A stretch of DNA of 39,711 nt, from IMG/VR virus record IMGVR_UViG_3300017752_000043, positions 1-39,711 of that record; one strand, given 5' to 3'. The translations under genes were made by a program, and so were the position numbers. The notes under the pieces were generated by a model that saw only the letters and a list, made by a program, of their open reading frames with translations, did no database searches and had not been told where the DNA came from. Below, piece by piece: positions 35,951-39,711 of the stretch. Every line of letters starts with the position of its first letter. Positions within the stretch are counted from its first letter, which is position 1. Origin of the DNA: a virus.

Positions 35951-36673
35951 TTATGTTAGTTGTTTTGAGATAAAACGTTTGCGTGATTGAGTCATGCCTG
36001 GTAAAAATCGTTGTGTCTCTACAAAGTAAACTCTTTCAGCTTGTATTTTTGTTTGATCAGTTAGCATTTTTGCTGGATAATCTCTTTCTAATTTCTTAAG
36101 GCTGGCTGCCTTAATAAAATGTCTACGTTTCATAGAACCATAATCTCCTAGCATTAATATCTTTGCTTCGGTTTGTCTTATAGTTCTATTGTTTCCACTG
36201 TTAGTTAGTGCAGTAGCAACATAGTTCCATTTACGTTCTTTTATAAATTCATAGATATTAAACTTCCTAATATCTGTTCCTACCTTCTTAAAATCTCCAG
36301 TTCGAAAATATAAACTTAACAATGCATCATATTGTGATTGCGTAATTGTATCAATTGGTAGTAATTGCTTTAATTTTCTTTCAGCAATTTTCAATTGATC
36401 AATAAAAATAGTATAGGCTTCCTGTTCTGTTAGCCCATTGCCATTAGTTTCAATGCTTAGATTATAACCTATTTTAGTAATACCGTCAACATCTAAATAT
36501 GCATATGGAACATAATCTTCTGTTCTTATAATAAAATTAATTAGTTCGTCGCTTGCTTCTAAGTTCTTTATAGGTTGCAGATTGTTTACACGGTCACTAT
36601 TCTTTACTGTGAAGATTGTATAATCCACAAGCATATCGTCTGTAATAGTGTTTGATAAAACAAATGATGGCAT
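35951..36673 (-). CDS. Lysozyme-like (GH24-type) baseplate protein, possibly degenerate
   Basis: The 240-residue protein resembles T4-type lysozyme: E52 (T-E-D-Y), D61 nine residues later, and G64 then a TKIGYN stretch. In T4 lysozyme Thr26 is the third catalytic residue; here the aligned position is probably K67, with T66 one residue early, and the following G-H is N-L. So the fold is likely kept but the activity may be altered. QSQYDALLSLYFRTGDF resembles the later lysozyme helix. In T4 this domain is inside gp5; here it is a separate gene overlapping gp5 by one base (TAATG). It probably sits in the baseplate hub spike. Ribosome binding site GGAGAAGG is clear. Confidence 0.7.
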   Translation of the reverse strand: MPSFVLSNTITDDMLVDYTIFTVKNSDRVNNLQPIKNLEASDELINFIIRTEDYVPYAYLDVDGITKIGYNLSIETNGNGLTEQEAYTIFIDQLKIAERKLKQLLPIDTITQSQYDALLSLYFRTGDFKKVGTDIRKFNIYEFIKERKWNYVATALTNSGNNRTIRQTEAKILMLGDYGSMKRRHFIKAASLKKLERDYPAKMLTDQTKIQAERVYFVETQRFLPGMTQSRKRFISKQLT

Positions 36674-37896
36674 TACTTGTTACCTTCTCCTGTGCTAAAC
36701 TTTTCATACTGACCTGTTGCACCTTTCCAAGGATGGTGTTCTGGTACTCTAGTTGAAATACTTTCTGTTACGCCAGTATTTTGTGATAACTCATTAACAA
36801 TTGGATCAGTAGCAGGAGTTGCTGGTGGACCATTCATGTCTATTCGGCCTGCTGTTTCTGTATAGTTACCTGCACATAATAAATTACCATTAGCATCTGC
36901 TTGTAGGTTTAAATTAGATGCACTATGAATATTAATATCACCTACGGTACTTTGTAATTTTATACCTTCGCCTGTACTTTTAATATTGACACCAAGATCA
37001 GCTTGCATATTAATAAAGCCTTCTGCATGTACATTGTAGTCACCTTCGGTGTGTACACTTATTTCTTTTTGACTGTAGATATCTATTCTACCATCTGGGT
37101 CCATTTCAATATATGCACTAGCAAGATGATTATTGATAAACACTGTGCCAGTAGTGTCATCCATTAATATTTGCGCACCACCTCTTGTTTTGATTCTTAT
37201 ATTTTTACTAATGCCTTCAGAGTCTCCATCATCTAATACAAGCGTGTGTCCACCTAGAGTTGATATACCAAAAACTTTACTAGGTGATTCTCTTCTTGCA
37301 CTACTTTGACTGTGTCCTCGCATGAGATCTTCTTGAAGTCCTTGGTCAATTAAAGTTTGTGTTGCTATCCTATCTACTGGTCTTGTATCAGGATCAACTG
37401 TATCAAATGGATTCTTTTCACTTGCTGGTGTAACTAACTGTTCATCTGTGGTTGTATTTTTGTAAGAAAAACTACTAGCATTACCGCCCATCATATGATT
37501 TCTATCTTTTGCGATTAAGCTACCAAGTAAAATTCCTTGTTCCATTGCTGGAGTAAATCCAACTACAACTTGTGTTCCTACTTCTGGTGGTTGTGGCCAC
37601 ATACCATAACTCTTAGGACTTTCATTATACTCTCTAAAGTTTTGTGTGCTTTCATTAATAGACTGAATACCACCATAAGGTGTCATAAGCAAACAAATAG
37701 TGCCTGTGTCTGGTTCGTCTGCTGCAGGGCTACCAAATTCAGGAATACGCACATTAATCCTACCAGTGTATAAGCTATCTTGATTGCTTACAACAGTGCC
37801 AGTATAAATTCCAGTGATATTGTTTACGCCAAACTTCTCATCTCTGTTTGCCATACTTGGCTTGCTTTTTGAATTTCCTATTACATATCCTGCCAT
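36673..37896 (-). CDS. 5: Baseplate hub spike gp5 (OB fold and beta-helix, no lysozyme domain)
   Basis: The 407-residue protein begins with an OB-fold like T4 gp5 (VSNQDSLYTGRINVRIPEFG and a PEVGTQVVVGF strand). A linker follows, then a repetitive beta-helix from about 215 to 345 (short strands such as IRIKTRGGAQILMDD, IYSQKEISVHTEGDYNVHAE, INIHSASNLNLQAD). The C-terminus has RVPEHHPWKG. The lysozyme domain of T4 gp5 is absent, and a separate lysozyme-like gene follows. gp5 forms the membrane-piercing needle beneath the hub. The ATG overlaps the upstream stop by one base. Confidence 0.88.
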   Translation of the reverse strand: MAGYVIGNSKSKPSMANRDEKFGVNNITGIYTGTVVSNQDSLYTGRINVRIPEFGSPAADEPDTGTICLLMTPYGGIQSINESTQNFREYNESPKSYGMWPQPPEVGTQVVVGFTPAMEQGILLGSLIAKDRNHMMGGNASSFSYKNTTTDEQLVTPASEKNPFDTVDPDTRPVDRIATQTLIDQGLQEDLMRGHSQSSARRESPSKVFGISTLGGHTLVLDDGDSEGISKNIRIKTRGGAQILMDDTTGTVFINNHLASAYIEMDPDGRIDIYSQKEISVHTEGDYNVHAEGFINMQADLGVNIKSTGEGIKLQSTVGDINIHSASNLNLQADANGNLLCAGNYTETAGRIDMNGPPATPATDPIVNELSQNTGVTESISTRVPEHHPWKGATGQYEKFSTGEGNK

Positions 37897-39711
37897 TATA
37901 AGTTCCTTAGTTCTTCTCGTACATAGTATGTACTTGTTTTGTGATCTCTATACATTCTTAATTTACTCAAATATTGTCCTTGTTGAAATCTGTGTTCAAC
38001 TTCTCGTAGTTCATATACTCCACTAGTATATAAATCCATTGGTCCTTTGTCAAATGGATTTTCTAATTCTTCTTTGTTCATTGGAAAGTAACTTACAAAT
38101 GCTACAAATATATCACTTGTAGCTGTTACGTTGGCTAATGTTTTTTGACTTACATTACCTAAAATTGCACCAGGTATGCCAAGCAAATATGGATCACCAA
38201 TAATGTCTACTTCAATAACTTGTGTATCTGCTGTTCTTTCTGCATAGCTTTGTGCATATGCTGCTTCTAGTTCATTTGTTGTTGGAGTTTTTTCATTGTT
38301 TGTTTGATCTGCCGCAGAACTTACAGTATAAGTTCTAGGATAATTTACAATTACATTATTATAATCACTTTCAACTGGTATGTCGCTTAAAAATACAGGA
38401 GCTACTATATTAGTTCCTTTTCTTTCTTGTTGAGTGTTTGAAGTGTTAAAGCCTTTTCTAGGATCTGTACTCACTTGAAATAGCATATTAAATTGTGCAG
38501 AATAATTTAAAACTTCTGTATTTTTTCCTGTATATAGATAGTCATATTTTTTAACAATAGGTAATTTGCTGAACCTCGTTTGTTGATAACCTTTATCTTT
38601 TAATTTTTCCATATCAGCACCGTCAGTAGAAACAACTCCATATCTTTCTTTTATACCAATTGTTATTACTGTGTTGATTGGCTTTTGTTGAGTTAAGTTA
38701 TCTGTCTCATCTTCTTTACCTGGTGTACCAATTGATTTGGTAGTAATATCAATAGTAGGAGTTGTAAATCCATTTTTCATTTGTTCTTTTACATATTCGT
38801 TCCACGCTGGTTGTTTTATAATAAATTGTTTTAACCAACTTACAACGTTACTGTTTAATGGAAGTTTTGCATCAATTGTATCTGCATCTTCTGTATTCTT
38901 TGCTTCGCCACTGCCTTGACTAGAACTGATAGGCATTTTTTCTAAGTCAAACGGACTTTTTGCAATACCGGCTTCAACTTCATATTCAGTAGGACTACTA
39001 GATGAGTCATTACCTTTAAATCCAATAGACCAAGTTTTTCTAGGAGGTATCTTTTCTTGTCTTTCTTTTTCGTTGGGATTAGTTGGAACAGGATTAACAG
39101 CATTTACTTCAACTCTATTCAATCCTGCTTCAAGTTTTTCAACTAGTCCTCCTAGTGTGCTTACTTTCTTTACGTGAACTTCGCCAGCGGCACTTGTATT
39201 TTCAATTGCGGCCATAGCTGGAATTGTTAAACATGTAAACATATAACTGGTGCCTTCGGGTCCTGTTTCACTTGTAACTCCATAAGGTACTACAGGAAAA
39301 TAATGAATACCATCATATCTCACAGAGCGGCCTGTTTCTCTATCTCTACCTGCAAATTCTAATTTTAAAACATATGTTGCTTCTTTCATATTTTTAAATC
39401 CAAATACAGGTGCTTGTGATAGAATTGCCTCAAGTAAAGTAAATCCCATTGGTTCTTTTAATTCAAATTGTATTGTACTTGTTTGTGCAGATCCTTTTGT
39501 ATCATCACCAAATAGTGTACTGTTAAACAAAAAGTTATCTATAGTGTATGTTGCTTCAACTCCAGACTTTGCAATAATTATTGCTTCACCAGGATTGGGC
39601 AATTCGTTTTGCAAATAGTTTGAAGGAGCATCAAATACTTTTCTAGAAGTTAAGTAAAATGTCCAATGATATGTTGGTAAGTCTACACTAGTATACCAAT
39701 TATCTTCAGGA
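37896..39711 (-). CDS. Baseplate hub protein, gp27-like (5' end cut by the window)
   Basis: The reading frame stays open to the right edge: 32 more codons lie upstream of a TTG at 39614, including YHWTFYL, so the real start is outside the window. At least 604 residues. The C-terminal segment has GDPYLLGIPG and VYELREVEHRFQQGQYLSKL, as in hub proteins that bind the gp5 spike (T4 gp27, gp44-type hubs). A low-complexity Ser/Lys/Pro-rich stretch lies in the middle. The gene is directly upstream of gp5, matching a hub-spike pair. The exact gp27 assignment is by layout and weak sequence motifs. Confidence 0.55.
   Translation of the reverse strand, partial: PEDNWYTSVDLPTYHWTFYLTSRKVFDAPSNYLQNELPNPGEAIIIAKSGVEATYTIDNFLFNSTLFGDDTKGSAQTSTIQFELKEPMGFTLLEAILSQAPVFGFKNMKEATYVLKLEFAGRDRETGRSVRYDGIHYFPVVPYGVTSETGPEGTSYMFTCLTIPAMAAIENTSAAGEVHVKKVSTLGGLVEKLEAGLNRVEVNAVNPVPTNPNEKERQEKIPPRKTWSIGFKGNDSSSSPTEYEVEAGIAKSPFDLEKMPISSSQGSGEAKNTEDADTIDAKLPLNSNVVSWLKQFIIKQPAWNEYVKEQMKNGFTTPTIDITTKSIGTPGKEDETDNLTQQKPINTVITIGIKERYGVVSTDGADMEKLKDKGYQQTRFSKLPIVKKYDYLYTGKNTEVLNYSAQFNMLFQVSTDPRKGFNTSNTQQERKGTNIVAPVFLSDIPVESDYNNVIVNYPRTYTVSSAADQTNNEKTPTTNELEAAYAQSYAERTADTQVIEVDIIGDPYLLGIPGAILGNVSQKTLANVTATSDIFVAFVSYFPMNKEELENPFDKGPMDLYTSGVYELREVEHRFQQGQYLSKLRMYRDHKTSTYYVREELRNL

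Noticed and set aside
35942-35958. Hairpin TAACATA-TAT-TATGTTA at the end of the lysozyme-like gene
   Set aside because: A 7-bp AT-only stem without a clear T-run; it could be a weak attenuator but is not strong enough to call.
1-39711. tRNA genes
   Set aside because: I saw no convincing cloverleaf in the few non-coding stretches; I could not run a dedicated search.

Overview
The window looks like part of a T4-like (contractile-tailed) virus genome, most likely from a marine lineage. The signs are AT-rich DNA, very tight gene packing with start/stop overlaps, almost everything on the minus strand, T4-type late promoter motifs (NATAAATA), and a recognisable baseplate block (OB-fold/beta-helix hub spike, GH24-like lysozyme, gp25, gp6, and a giant protein in the gp7 position). 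The host cannot be read from the sequence. Gene order along the minus strand runs from the right edge to the left.

Right third (about 18.3-39.7 kb): the virion baseplate and tail-fibre block. It starts with a hub protein cut by the window edge, then a gp5-like spike without its lysozyme domain, a separate small lysozyme-like gene, an HNH endonuclease, gp25, gp6, and a 3531-residue structural protein that fills more than a quarter of the window. Three smaller virion or fibre proteins follow. The last has two blocks of nine Tyr-Gly-Gly repeats.

Middle (about 3.3-18.3 kb): one compact minus-strand operon of 14 genes. It starts at a promoter region with a near-consensus sigma70-type promoter (TTGACA-N17-TACAAT) that contains a late motif, and ends at a perfect 14-bp hairpin terminator. 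The genes are a small leader gene, three GT-A-like glycosyltransferases with an orphan between them, four consecutive radical SAM proteins with an N-terminal cysteine ('twitch'-type) module, two consecutive radical SAM proteins with C-terminal SPASM-like cysteines, an SGNH-type hydrolase, and two paralogous proteins of unknown function. One of the paralogues is fused to a kinase-like C-terminal domain.

Left end (about 0.1-3.3 kb): a single plus-strand gene for a small acidic protein with its own late-like promoter, ribosome binding site and terminator. Divergent from it is a second minus-strand operon with a seventh radical SAM protein, an Fe(II)/2-oxoglutarate-type oxygenase, a small Cys-rich protein, a nitroreductase-like protein and a short hypothetical protein.

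The most unusual content is the seven radical SAM enzymes combined with glycosyltransferases, an esterase-like SGNH protein, an oxygenase, a nitroreductase and a kinase-like fusion next to the tail-fibre genes. My inference is a virus-encoded modification system acting on a peptide, a glycan or the tail fibre. The substrate is not shown by the sequence. The lone plus-strand acidic protein and the Tyr-Gly-Gly fibre are the two candidate targets I would test first.
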